DNA of 35,379 nt, taken from an uncultured Eubacteriales bacterium (lineage in GTDB: Bacteria; Bacillota; Clostridia; Oscillospirales; Oscillospiraceae). The stretch's first letter is position 1. Every line of letters begins with the position of its first letter. The notes under the pieces were generated by a model that saw only the letters and a list, made by a program, of their open reading frames with translations, did no database searches and was not told the DNA's origin. Made by a program: the position numbers and the translations under genes. The stretch is from NCBI GenBank assembly GCA_900544295.1, contig UQUO01000021.1:1-35379 (forward strand). The letters are read 5' to 3'. Below, one piece after another: positions 7,440 through 15,414 of this stretch.

Positions 7440-8768
7440 ATGGCCAGACCTCTTGTAGCAATAGTGGGCAGGCCGAACGTCGGCAAGTCCATGCTCTTCA
7501 ACCGCCTGGCGGGGCGGCGTCTCTCCATAGTGGAGGACACCCCCGGCGTCACGCGCGACCGGCTCTATGCCGACTGCGAGTGGAACGGGCGGAAATTCGA
7601 CATCGTGGATACGGGCGGCATAGAGCCCTCCACGGACAACGAGATACTTCTCTTCATGCGGGAGCAGGCGCAGATAGCCATGGACGCGGCGGACGTCATC
7701 GTCTTTGTCACCGAGATAGCCACGGGCGTCACGGCGGCGGACAGGGAAGTGGCGAATATGCTGCTGCGCTCGAAGAAGCCGGTCGTCCTGTGCGTGAACA
7801 AGATGGACGCCACCGGCCTGCCCGACCCGGGCTTTTACGAGTTCTACTCCCTGGGCCTGGGGGACCCCATCGCGCTCTCGGCGGTCCACGGCCACGGCAC
7901 GGGCGACCTGCTGGACGAGTGCGTGGCGCATTTCCCGCCCGAGGAGGAAGGGGACGAGGAGGACGACCGGATAAAGGTCGCCGTCATCGGCAAGCCCAAC
8001 GTGGGCAAGAGCTCCCTCATAAACCTCATCCTGGGCGAGAAGCGCGTCATCGTCTCCGATGTCGCCGGTACGACGCGGGACGCTGTGGACACGCCCTTTG
8101 AAAATGAATACGGCAAATACGTCTTCATCGACACGGCGGGCATCCGCCGCAAGTCGAAGGTGGACGACAGGATAGAAAAGTTCTCCGTCATGCGCGCCCA
8201 GCTCGCCATAGAGCGGGCGGACGTCTGCATCATCATGCTGGACGCGCGCGACGGCGTCACGGAGCAGGACACGAAGATAGCCGGGCTCGCGCACGAGGCG
8301 GGCAAGGCCAGCCTCATCGTCGTCAACAAGTGGGACCTCGTAGAGAAGGACGGCAAGACCATGGACAAGCTCCGCAAGGACGTCTACCGCGACCTCGCCT
8401 TCATGAGCTACGCGCCGGTGCTCTTCATCTCGGCCTTGACGGGCCAGCGCGCGGAGCGTATATTCGAGCTGGTGAACTACGTCAACGAGCAGAGCGCCAT
8501 GCGCATCACGACGGGCATGCTCAATAACGTCCTCGCGGACGCCCAGGCGCGGCAGCAGCCCCCCACGGACAAGGGCCGCCGGCTCAAGATCTACTACATG
8601 ACCCAGACCGGCGTGAGACCGCCGAACTTCGTCATCTTCTGCAACAGCCGCGAGCTTTTCCACTTCTCCTACCAGCGCTACATTGAAAACCAGATAAGGG
8701 CCGTCTTTGGCCTGGAGGGTACGCCCATCCGCATCGTCATTCGACAGAAGGGAGATAAGGAATGCTGA
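7440..8768 (+). CDS. der: Ribosome biogenesis GTPase Der (EngA)
   Basis: This GTPase has two G domains in tandem and is needed to assemble the 50S subunit; it is essential in most bacteria. G domain 1 has GRPNVGKS at 10-17, DTGG and NKMD at 120-123. G domain 2 has GKPNVGKS at 184-191, DTAG and NKWD. A KH-like domain occupies about 350-442. At 442 aa it has family length. The ATG at 7440 is directly followed by ARPLVAIVGRP, as in other Der proteins, and has AAAGGGGAGG upstream. The stop overlaps the plsY start by seven bases. Confidence 0.97.
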   Translation: MARPLVAIVGRPNVGKSMLFNRLAGRRLSIVEDTPGVTRDRLYADCEWNGRKFDIVDTGGIEPSTDNEILLFMREQAQIAMDAADVIVFVTEIATGVTAADREVANMLLRSKKPVVLCVNKMDATGLPDPGFYEFYSLGLGDPIALSAVHGHGTGDLLDECVAHFPPEEEGDEEDDRIKVAVIGKPNVGKSSLINLILGEKRVIVSDVAGTTRDAVDTPFENEYGKYVFIDTAGIRRKSKVDDRIEKFSVMRAQLAIERADVCIIMLDARDGVTEQDTKIAGLAHEAGKASLIVVNKWDLVEKDGKTMDKLRKDVYRDLAFMSYAPVLFISALTGQRAERIFELVNYVNEQSAMRITTGMLNNVLADAQARQQPPTDKGRRLKIYYMTQTGVRPPNFVIFCNSRELFHFSYQRYIENQIRAVFGLEGTPIRIVIRQKGDKEC

Positions 8769-9433
8769 CGCCGGTCCTGCTGGTCCTCATAGCCATAGCG
8801 GCTTACCTGCTAGGCAGCGTAAACGGGGCCATCATCGTATCCCGTTACCTTTTCCACAGCGACGTGCGCACGATGGGCAGCGGCAACGCGGGGCTCACGA
8901 ATTTTTACCGCAACTACGGCGCCAAGGGCATCGCGGGCGTCCTGGGCATAGACATCGCAAAGGGTGTGCTCGCGCCGCTCATAGGCGGGCTGGTGTTCGG
9001 CCTTGCGACGAGCGACCCCCTGCTGGAGCAGGAATACCTGCGCGTGGGCCGGCTGTTTGCGACCTTCTGCCTTGTCCTGGGCCACGTCTTCCCGGTGTTC
9101 TACGGCTTCCGGGGCGGCAAGGGCATCCTCTGCGGCGCCGCCGCCACCTTCGTCATCGACTACAACGCGGGCGTCATAGCCCTCGTGGTGTTCGCCCTGG
9201 CCTTTTTGCTGACGCGCTATGTCTCTCTCGGCTCCATCCTGGGCGCGGTCAGCGTCCCGGTGACGCTGGTGGCCAAGGGCTTCTCGGGCCTGTGTATGAT
9301 ACTCATCGGCCTGAGCGTACTGCTCATCATCATGAAACACGCTGAAAATATCGTCCGCATCGCCCGGCACAGGGAGCCGCGCTTCGTCTTCAGGCGGGAC
9401 CTGAGCCACAAGCTGGACGACGACAAATTTTGA
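8762..9433 (+). CDS. plsY: Acyl-phosphate:glycerol-3-phosphate acyltransferase PlsY
   Basis: This integral membrane enzyme makes lysophosphatidic acid from acyl-phosphate and glycerol-3-phosphate, the first step of phospholipid synthesis. The protein is 223 aa with five or more hydrophobic segments. GSGNAGLTNFYRN (39-51) is the first active-site loop and YGFRGGKG the second. The start overlaps the der stop, with AGGAGATAAGG upstream, so translation is coupled. A short insert (about residues 75-95) between the first two loops is longer than in many homologues. Confidence 0.93.
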   Translation: MLTPVLLVLIAIAAYLLGSVNGAIIVSRYLFHSDVRTMGSGNAGLTNFYRNYGAKGIAGVLGIDIAKGVLAPLIGGLVFGLATSDPLLEQEYLRVGRLFATFCLVLGHVFPVFYGFRGGKGILCGAAATFVIDYNAGVIALVVFALAFLLTRYVSLGSILGAVSVPVTLVAKGFSGLCMILIGLSVLLIIMKHAENIVRIARHREPRFVFRRDLSHKLDDDKF

Positions 9434-9457
9434 AACGAATGGAGTTGATATAAAGCA

Positions 9458-10180
9458 ATGCTAGAACTCAAAAACGTATCCTACAGCGCCGGCGAGGACG
9501 ACGGCGGGGTGAAGGACATCCTCACCGACGTCAGCCTCTGCGTGAACGAGCGCTTCGTGGCCGTCACCGGCCCCAATGGCGGCGGCAAGTCCACCCTGGC
9601 CAAGCTCATAGCCGGCATCATAAAGCCCACCGAGGGCCGCATCTGCTTTGACGGCGAGGACATCACCGACCTCGGCATCACCGAGCGCGCGAAGCTCGGC
9701 ATCAGCTACGCCTTCCAGCAGCCGGTGCGCTTCAAGGGCATCCGGGTCTTCGACCTGCTGCAGCTGGCCTCGGGCCGCAAGCTGAGCGTGGGCGAGGCCT
9801 GTGAGTACCTCAGCCGCGTCGGCATGTGCGCGAGGGATTATGTAAACCGCGAAGTCAACGCCAGCCTCTCCGGCGGCGAGCTGAAGCGGATAGAGATAGC
9901 GACCATTCTGGCCCGCGGCACGCGCCTTTCGCTCTTCGACGAGCCGGAGGCGGGCATCGACCTCTGGAGCTTCACGAACCTCATCGCAGTGTTCGAGAAG
10001 ATGTACGAGCAGATAAACGGCAGCATCCTCATCATCTCGCACCAGGAGCGGATACTTGAGATAGCGGACAAGATAGTCGTCATAGCGGCCGGCCGTATCA
10101 CGGCGGAGGGCCCGCGGGAGGAGATACTCCCCGGCCTCATGAATCCCTCCGGGGCCTGCGGCAGGCTTGAGGCCATCTGA
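9458..10180 (+). CDS. sufC: SufC-like Fe-S cluster assembly ATPase
   Basis: This is the ABC-type ATPase of the SUF Fe-S scaffold, soluble and not a transporter. The protein is 240 aa: Walker A GPNGGGKST at 38-46, FQQPVRFKGIRVFDLL in the Q-loop region (a SufC hallmark), signature LSGGE at 137-141, Walker B LSLFDEPEAGID at 157-168, and the switch histidine in IISHQE. It lies 24 bases after plsY and 11 bases before the SufB-like gene. The ribosome binding site (GGAG) is rather far from the ATG. The pairing with a single SufB-like protein and no SufS, SufU or SufA nearby fits the minimal two-gene (SMS-type) system described in anaerobes. Confidence 0.9.
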   Translation: MLELKNVSYSAGEDDGGVKDILTDVSLCVNERFVAVTGPNGGGKSTLAKLIAGIIKPTEGRICFDGEDITDLGITERAKLGISYAFQQPVRFKGIRVFDLLQLASGRKLSVGEACEYLSRVGMCARDYVNREVNASLSGGELKRIEIATILARGTRLSLFDEPEAGIDLWSFTNLIAVFEKMYEQINGSILIISHQERILEIADKIVVIAAGRITAEGPREEILPGLMNPSGACGRLEAI

Positions 10181-10191
10181 GGAGGCGCGGC

Positions 10192-11109
10192 ATGGATAAG
10201 ATACAGCAGACCCTGCTTGAGCAGATAGCGGACCTTCACGGCGTGCCTGAGGGCGCGTACAACATCCGCTCGGACGGCGCCACCGCGGCGCGGGCCACGA
10301 CGGCGAACATAGACATAGTCACCAAGACGGACAAGGCGGGCATAGACATCTTCATAAAGCCCGGCACGAAGAACGAGAGCATGCATATCCCCGTCATCAT
10401 AGCGAAGACGGGGCTGAAGGAGGTCGTGTACAACGACTTCTATATAGGCGAGGACTGCGACGTGACCATCGTCGCGGGCTGCGGCATTTCGAACTGCGGC
10501 GACCAGGACAGCCAGCACGACGGCATCCACAGCTTCCACGTGGGGAAGAACTCCAAGGTGAAGTACGTGGAGCGGCACTACGCCGAGGGCGACGGCCGCG
10601 GCGAGCGCATCATGAACCCCGTGACCATCATAGAGCTGGACGAGGGCGCGTATATGGAGATGGACACGACGCAGATAAAGGGTGTGGACAGCACCAAGCG
10701 GCTGACGGAGGCGAAGCTGGGCGACGGCGCGACGCTGATCGTGCACGAGAAGCTGATGACGCACGGGACGCAGTATGCGGAGACGGAGTTCAAGGTGGAG
10801 CTGGACGGCGAGGGCTGCAGCACGGACGTGGTGAGCCGGAGCGTCGCCCGGGACGAGTCGAAGCAGCTGTTCGTGTCGCGTATAAACGGCAACGGCAAGT
10901 GCAGCGGCCACTCGGAGTGTGACGCGATCATCATGGACAGCGCCTCAGTGCGCGCGGTGCCGGAGATAACGGCGAACAGCGTAGAGGCGAGCCTGATCCA
11001 CGAAGCGGCGATAGGCAAGATAGCGGGCGAGCAGCTGATAAAGCTGATGACCCTGGGCCTGACAGAAGAAGAGGCCGAAGAACAAATTGTTGCAGGTTTT
11101 TTAAAATAA
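10192..11109 (+). CDS. sufB: Short SufB/SufD-family Fe-S scaffold protein
   Basis: This is the scaffold partner of SufC on which Fe-S clusters are built. At 305 aa it is much shorter than classical SufB (about 470) and matches the short SufB-like proteins of archaea and clostridia. The beta-helix core includes DGIHSFHVGKNSKVKYVERHY. Near the C-terminus are a Cys (SECDAIIMDS) and IHEAAIGKIAGEQL, which keeps the His-Glu of the SufB E-H-E motif. A helical end (LTEEEAEEQIVAGFL) matches the family. GAGGAGG precedes the ATG. One protein probably forms a homodimer in place of SufB-SufD; this is inference. Confidence 0.88.
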   Translation: MDKIQQTLLEQIADLHGVPEGAYNIRSDGATAARATTANIDIVTKTDKAGIDIFIKPGTKNESMHIPVIIAKTGLKEVVYNDFYIGEDCDVTIVAGCGISNCGDQDSQHDGIHSFHVGKNSKVKYVERHYAEGDGRGERIMNPVTIIELDEGAYMEMDTTQIKGVDSTKRLTEAKLGDGATLIVHEKLMTHGTQYAETEFKVELDGEGCSTDVVSRSVARDESKQLFVSRINGNGKCSGHSECDAIIMDSASVRAVPEITANSVEASLIHEAAIGKIAGEQLIKLMTLGLTEEEAEEQIVAGFLK

Positions 11110-11113
11110 GCGC

Positions 11114-11142
11114 TTGACAATCCCGCGCAATTCTGCTAATAT
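11114..11142 (+). promoter_or_regulatory. Promoter of tRNA-Ala
   Basis: TTGACA (11114-11119), 17 bases, TAATAT (11137-11142). Predicted transcription start is about ten bases before the mature tRNA. It begins five bases after the sufB stop. Confidence 0.75.
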
Positions 11143-11158
11143 ACCTCTTGCACCGCAT

Positions 11159-11234
<76 letters not shown>

Positions 11235-11237
11235 GGT

Positions 11238-11275
11238 AAAAAGGCTTGAAACGAAAGTTTCAAGCCTTTTTGTTT
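11238..11275. terminator. Terminator after tRNA-Ala, probably bidirectional
   Basis: A perfect 15-bp stem (11238-11252 and 11257-11271) is closed by a GAAA tetraloop, with A and T runs on the two sides. It ends the tRNA transcript and may also end the convergent acetyltransferase transcript. Confidence 0.9.
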
Positions 11276-11295
11276 TGCCTTTATGGTGTGCGGCG

Positions 11296-11739
11296 TTAAA
11301 TAGGTTTGCGCAGATAAACCATGTCCCTGAGCTGAATGTCGTTTTCGTATATGGGGTGGTCGTAGTTGGTTATGAAAAAGTCCCTCACAATGTGGGAACG
11401 GGCGAAGCCGCATTTTTCATAGAAGGGGATAGTGAGCGGGCTGTCGCCGGTACCGACCTGTAATACTGAGAAACGGCCCGAATACTTGCGCTCAATAAAA
11501 TCAATGAGCGCTTTTCCGTATCCTTTCCTCTGAGACTCGGGGCATACGGCGATGTTTTTAAGTTCGAGTATGCCGCAGCCTTCATCGGTGACAACACATT
11601 CCGCCTTGATACCTTCGTCATCAAGAACATACATATCCCCGCGTTCCAGATATTTGTCTATCATATCCTCCTGCTCATCTGCAAGCAGAAGAAGGGGCAG
11701 ATAAAGCTTTTTCGCATGCCGGACAGGAATTATCGTCAT
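11296..11739 (-). CDS. GNAT-family N-acetyltransferase
   Basis: This is a GCN5-related acetyltransferase of 147 aa that transfers acetyl from acetyl-CoA to an amine of unknown identity. The acetyl-CoA pyrophosphate loop is visible as ESQRKGYGKAL (about residues 77-87), after the beta strand LKNIAVCP. The C-terminal part has PFYEKCGF, the usual final strand and helix. A GGTGAT site precedes the ATG. Its base use is AT-richer than the neighbours in the operon before the tRNA, as for the next two genes. Its tail (DHPIYENDIQLRDMVYLRK) fits small clostridial GNATs. The substrate cannot be predicted. Confidence 0.85.
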   Translation of the reverse strand: MTIIPVRHAKKLYLPLLLLADEQEDMIDKYLERGDMYVLDDEGIKAECVVTDEGCGILELKNIAVCPESQRKGYGKALIDFIERKYSGRFSVLQVGTGDSPLTIPFYEKCGFARSHIVRDFFITNYDHPIYENDIQLRDMVYLRKPI

Positions 11740-11761
11740 GTTATCACCTGCATGAGCTCAT

Positions 11762-11814
11762 GTTGCACCATATATTAATGCCCATATCGCCACAATGTCA
11801 ATATACGATGCAAC
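11762..11814 (-). promoter_or_regulatory. Promoter of the GNAT gene, framed by an inverted repeat
   Basis: On the minus strand TTGACA (11801-11796), an 18-base spacer and TAATAT (11777-11772). Arms GTTGCACCATATAT (11762-11775) and ATATACGATGCAAC (11801-11814) match in 12 of 14 positions and enclose the promoter. The repeat may be an operator. Confidence 0.5.
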
Positions 11815-11857
11815 AGGCGCGAGCCGCTCCTGAGTCTGCAAGCAGGGCGCGCTGGGC

Positions 11858-12295
11858 TCAAATGCTTTGTGAAAAGCCGTTTTTTTCACGCAGCGTACGA
11901 TTTATTTTCTTGACCCTGATGTGGATGGGAATATAAATGCTGGACCACACAATGACGAAAACTGCCAAGAATATCAGTGTAAACACCCATATCCTGTCCG
12001 TCGGGATCCACCCGTTAATAATATAAATACCAAGATAGTCAATGTAGAGTACGGCGCACTGAATAAGCCCCGCAAATGCTTTTGGGATATTCTCGATCTG
12101 ATATACGATAGAGATGCCTGCCGCAACGAATACCATTATGGCGGACGAAACGATCCCAAGCACAGCTTCATTCACCGTGAGCATTGAAACGATGCCCGCC
12201 CTTTCCAGACAGAGCCATACGACAGCAAGAATTACAGGGCCGGTCCACGCAAACGTCATCCCTCTGACACAGAAGTTCCTGAAATGCTTTTTCAT
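11858..12295 (-). CDS. DUF3021 family membrane protein
   Basis: This is a 145-aa protein with about four hydrophobic segments and charged ends, of the DUF3021 family. Such genes are nearly always coupled to a stand-alone LytTR regulator, and the membrane protein is thought to control that regulator (family knowledge; mechanism not established). The ATG at 12295 overlaps the LytTR stop by four bases and has AGGAGG eight bases upstream. A longer frame from 12328 would overlap the LytTR gene further without gain. The C-terminus (RVKKINRTLREKNG) is basic and probably cytoplasmic. Confidence 0.8.
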   Translation of the reverse strand: MKKHFRNFCVRGMTFAWTGPVILAVVWLCLERAGIVSMLTVNEAVLGIVSSAIMVFVAAGISIVYQIENIPKAFAGLIQCAVLYIDYLGIYIINGWIPTDRIWVFTLIFLAVFVIVWSSIYIPIHIRVKKINRTLREKNGFSQSI

Positions 12296-12732
12296 AATCC
12301 ATACCTCCTCCTGAGCTCTGAAAAGCATCGTCTTGAAATGCAGTCAACGTGACCGCTGCTGAATACGACGTCAACAACTCCGGAAAGCTCGACCTTCAGC
12401 TTGGATACCCGGCTCCAATTCGCTATGGCCGATTTGTTTATTTTCTCGAAGTTCCCCGGCAGCAGCTTTTCCAGCTCATACAGCCTTTTCTTGACGAGGT
12501 ATCGTCTTTTGTCTGCGCAATGCGCGTAGGTCTTGTCATTTTCTACGTAGAAGCACTCCACGCTGTCTGTTGGAAGCATTACGATCGTGTCGTCCTCGTA
12601 GCCGGGGATCTTGTCTGTGATGCTTTCCTGCAGAACAAGCCGCTCTATTTCATCGATCAGAGCAGTTCGTTCGTGAACTGTTGCGGTCACTTCTTCCGCG
12701 CGGCTCTTGTCAATGAACAGCTTGAAAACCAC
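12292..12732 (-). CDS. Stand-alone LytTR-type DNA-binding regulator
   Basis: This transcription regulator is 146 aa and has no receiver domain. The N-terminal 45 residues are a small alpha/beta region. The LytTR domain follows: VECFYVENDKTYAHC, then FEKINKSAIANWSRVSKL, and CISRRCFSELRRRYG at the end, where the family usually has S-R-R-Y-x-K-x-L. A GTG start at 12732 is preferred because GGAGG lies nine bases upstream. A TTG at 12738 would sit directly on the ribosome binding site. It forms a coupled pair with the DUF3021 gene. LytTR-DUF3021 pairs often regulate their own or neighbouring transporter genes; no target is evident here. Confidence 0.85.
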   Translation of the reverse strand: MVFKLFIDKSRAEEVTATVHERTALIDEIERLVLQESITDKIPGYEDDTIVMLPTDSVECFYVENDKTYAHCADKRRYLVKKRLYELEKLLPGNFEKINKSAIANWSRVSKLKVELSGVVDVVFSSGHVDCISRRCFSELRRRYGL

Positions 12733-12753
12733 GTGCAATCACCTCCGGCCTCT

Positions 12754-12781
12754 ATTATACACAAAGCCGGGAGCTTGTAAG
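12754..12781 (-). promoter_or_regulatory. Probable promoter of the LytTR-DUF3021 pair
   Basis: On the minus strand TATAAT (12759-12754) is a perfect -10 box. CTTACA (12781-12776), 16 bases upstream, is a fair -35. The leader before the ribosome binding site is only a few bases. Confidence 0.6.
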
Positions 12782-12857
12782 GCTTTTTCGGTAATCGGTC
12801 ATTTTGCGCCCGTCATCGGCTGCCGTGCAGCCGTGCTGGTGAAGCCCTGACAGCTCA

Positions 12858-12904
12858 GAAGGCACCGGGAAAAGCGTTCTTGCCTTTCCCGGTGCCTTCC
12901 GATT
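12858..12904. terminator. Strong hairpin downstream of pgmB, probable terminator
   Basis: A perfect 15-bp stem (12858-12872 and 12885-12899) has a 12-base loop. It lies 64 bases beyond the pgmB stop and between convergent-free minus-strand units. The T run is weak (GATTTT on the plus side only), so termination efficiency is uncertain. The rest of the 12733-12962 gap shows no gene. Confidence 0.55.
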
Positions 12905-12962
12905 TTGCGCGCCCCTGCGCATATTTCTGTTTTTGAACTGGGGCCTTTGCCCATGCCGGACC

Positions 12963-13607
12963 TTATTTGCCGGCTATAGCGAGCAGCTCTTTTATGCTGT
13001 CCATGTTGTACTCCCCGGCGCGGGCCTTGGCGGCGTCGCCCACGCAGGCGACGTCGAAACCGCCGGCGTGGCCGGACTGGGCGCCGGAGACGGCGTCCTC
13101 CACCACGAGGCAGACCGAGGGCTCCAAGCCCAGCATCTCGGCGGCCTTCAGGAAGACCTCCGGGTCGGGCTTCGAGCGGGTGATATTGTTGCCGTCGCTC
13201 ACGGCGTCGAAATAGCCGCCCAGGCCCAGCTGGCCCAGGATGAAGGGCGTGTTCTTGCTCGAAGAGCCTATGGCCAGCTTCAGGCCCATGCCGCGCAGGC
13301 CGTCCAGGGTGGAGCGGACCTCGTCGCTCAGATCGGCGGGGCTCATCTGCGCCAGGCTCTCGCGATAGATGTCGTTCTTCATCGCCGCCAGCTCGGCCTT
13401 GCGCTCGGCGGAGAGCGCCGGGCCCTCGTAGCGCTCAAGCACTATCTCCAGGCTCTCCATCCTCGAGACGCCGCGCAAGCGGTTGTTTATCTCGCGGTCA
13501 AAGTAGACGCCCAGGCTGTCCGCCATCTGCTTCCAGGCCAGGTAGTGGTACTCGTCCGTAAAGCAGATGACGCCGTCCAGGTCAAAAATCACAGCCTGAT
13601 ATTTCAT
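12963..13607 (-). CDS. pgmB: Beta-phosphoglucomutase
   Basis: This enzyme interconverts beta-glucose-1-phosphate and glucose-6-phosphate, linking disaccharide phosphorolysis to glycolysis. It is a HAD-fold enzyme of 214 aa. FDLDGVI carries the nucleophile Asp9 and the general acid/base Asp11. The cap domain has RLRGVSRMESL, the conserved beta-PGM hinge. GSSSKN and KPDPEVFL are the second and third HAD motifs, and VVEDAVSGAQSG the fourth. It lies 21 bases after the GH13 gene. The GH65 phosphorylase in the same cluster makes exactly this substrate. Confidence 0.93.
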   Translation of the reverse strand: MKYQAVIFDLDGVICFTDEYHYLAWKQMADSLGVYFDREINNRLRGVSRMESLEIVLERYEGPALSAERKAELAAMKNDIYRESLAQMSPADLSDEVRSTLDGLRGMGLKLAIGSSSKNTPFILGQLGLGGYFDAVSDGNNITRSKPDPEVFLKAAEMLGLEPSVCLVVEDAVSGAQSGHAGGFDVACVGDAAKARAGEYNMDSIKELLAIAGK

Positions 13608-13628
13608 TTTCCCAGTCCTCTTTTCAAA

Positions 13629-15305
13629 TCAAAGAATAGCCAGCACGAAGGCGTCCCAAGGTGCGAGCTCGGCCCGGCCGCCGCTGATGGAGGGCTGCCC
13701 GACCTCTATGAGCTTCTGCGCGGCGGCAAACTCCTCAGGCACCTCGCAGGCGGCGGGCTCGTCGGAGAGGTTCACGACGCAGAGCAGGCGCTGGTCCCCG
13801 AGCGTGCGGGTGTAGGCGAACAGCTGCCTGTCCTCGGGCAGGATGAGATCGTAGCTGCCGTAGACGATGAGCTTGTGCGTGTGCCGCAGGCGGATGAGCT
13901 CCTGGTAGAAGCGGAACACGGAATCGGGCCGCGAGAGCTGCTCGGCGGCGTTTATCTCCTTATAGTTCGGGTTCACCATTATCCAGGGCTCGCCCTCGGA
14001 GAAGCCGGCGTTTTTGCCCGCGTCCCACTGCATGGGCGTCCTGGAGTTGTCGCGGCTCTTGTAGCGCAGGAAACCCAGCATCTCCTCGGAGCCCATGCGT
14101 CCGCTGCCGACGAGCTCGTTGTAGGCGTTGATGCTCTCTATGTCGCGGAAGTCCTCAAGGCCGCCGAAGGGGGCGTTCGTCATGGCCAGCTCCTCGCCCT
14201 CATAGACGTAGGGCGTGCCCTGCATCATGTGGATGGTGAGGGCGATGGCCTTGGCGCTCTTCTCGCGCAGCTCGGGCGTAGAGTCGTTGCCGAGGCGGGA
14301 GACTATGCGCGGCTGGTCGTGATTGCACCAGTATAGGCTGTTCCAGGCCTTGCCGTCAAGCTCCTTCTGCCACTTTGTGAGCAGGGCCTTGAGCTCGACA
14401 AGGTCTATCTTGTTGCGGTTCCATTTGAAGCTCTCGCCGCCGTCCAGGTCCATGTGCTCGAAGTGGAAGGCCATGTTGAGCTCGGTGCCGTCGTCGTTGG
14501 CGTACTGGCAGGCCTCCTGGACCGTGAGGCCGGAGCACTCGCCCACGGTGAGCAGGTCGTAGTGGCGCAGCACCTTCTCGCGCATCTCGCGAAGGTACTT
14601 GTGAACGTTGGGGCCGTTGTAGACGTAGGGGCCGAAGTCCCCGAAGTCGCTGCCGGGGCGGAGCTCGCCGTCTGGCATCTCGGGGGTCTTGCTTATCATG
14701 CTGATGGTGTCCATCCTGAAGCCGTCCACGCCCTTGTCGCACCACCAGCGCATCATCTTGAAGACCTCCTCGCGCACGGCGGGGTTGTCCCAGTTGAGGT
14801 CGGGCTGGAAGGTGCCGAAGGTGTGGAGGTAGTATTGCCCCGTGGTCTCGTCAAGGGTCCAGGCGCTGCCGGAGAACATGGAGCCCCAGTTGTTCGGGGG
14901 GCCGCCGTTTTTGCCGTCGCGCCAAATGTAGAAGTCGCGCTTCGGGTTGTCGCGGGAAGAGCGGCTCTCGATGAACCAGGGGTGCATCTCCGAGGTGTGG
15001 TTCACGACGAGGTCCACAACCACGCGAATGCCCCGGGCGTGTGCCTCGGCGAGCATGCGGTCAAAGTCCTCCATCGTGCCGAAGCAGGGATCGATGGCCT
15101 GGTAGTCGCTGATATCGTAGCCGTTGTCCCCGCCGGGGGAGCGATAGAAGGGCGAGAGCCAGATGACGTCCACGCCCAGCTCGCGCAGGTAGTCCAGGCG
15201 GCTGGTGACGCCGGCAAGGTCGCCTATGCCGTCGCCGTTGGAGTCCTGGAAGCTGCGGGGGTAGACCTGGTAGACCACGCTCTCCTTCCACCATGCTTGT
15301 TTCAT
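13629..15305 (-). CDS. malL: GH13 alpha-glucosidase (maltase/oligo-1,6-glucosidase type)
   Basis: This cytoplasmic exo-alpha-glucosidase (558 aa) would release glucose from imported alpha-glucosides. The family's catalytic triad is present: nucleophile Asp199 in GFRMDT, acid/base Glu256 in LLTVGE, stabiliser Asp330 in NHDQPR. This is almost the same numbering as Bacillus oligo-1,6-glucosidase. QPDLNW and the N-terminal DSNGDGIGDL calcium-loop motif are also there. The residue after the nucleophile is Thr200; in this family Val there goes with alpha-1,6 enzymes, and Thr, Ala or Gly with maltase-type enzymes. Maltose-type or broad activity is therefore more likely than strict isomaltase. It has AGGAGG before the ATG and is followed by pgmB. 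Confidence 0.92.
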   Translation of the reverse strand: MKQAWWKESVVYQVYPRSFQDSNGDGIGDLAGVTSRLDYLRELGVDVIWLSPFYRSPGGDNGYDISDYQAIDPCFGTMEDFDRMLAEAHARGIRVVVDLVVNHTSEMHPWFIESRSSRDNPKRDFYIWRDGKNGGPPNNWGSMFSGSAWTLDETTGQYYLHTFGTFQPDLNWDNPAVREEVFKMMRWWCDKGVDGFRMDTISMISKTPEMPDGELRPGSDFGDFGPYVYNGPNVHKYLREMREKVLRHYDLLTVGECSGLTVQEACQYANDDGTELNMAFHFEHMDLDGGESFKWNRNKIDLVELKALLTKWQKELDGKAWNSLYWCNHDQPRIVSRLGNDSTPELREKSAKAIALTIHMMQGTPYVYEGEELAMTNAPFGGLEDFRDIESINAYNELVGSGRMGSEEMLGFLRYKSRDNSRTPMQWDAGKNAGFSEGEPWIMVNPNYKEINAAEQLSRPDSVFRFYQELIRLRHTHKLIVYGSYDLILPEDRQLFAYTRTLGDQRLLCVVNLSDEPAACEVPEEFAAAQKLIEVGQPSISGGRAELAPWDAFVLAIL

Positions 15306-15355
15306 ACCTAGTTATCCTCCTAATGTATAGCAGCAGTTGTGATTGAGCCCAGGGG

Positions 15356-15408
15356 GCAGAAAAGGGGCCGGAGGCTGGTGGCAGAACCGCACATCCGTCC
15401 GACCCCTG
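15356..15408 (-). terminator. Imperfect terminator or attenuator between permease and GH13 genes
   Basis: On the minus strand AGGGGTCGGA pairs with TCCGGCCCCT, followed by TTTTCTG. A small inner stem fills the loop. It lies between the second permease gene and the GH13 gene, where no separate promoter is obvious, so partial read-through seems likely. Confidence 0.5.
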
Positions 15409-15414
15409 AGAGGC

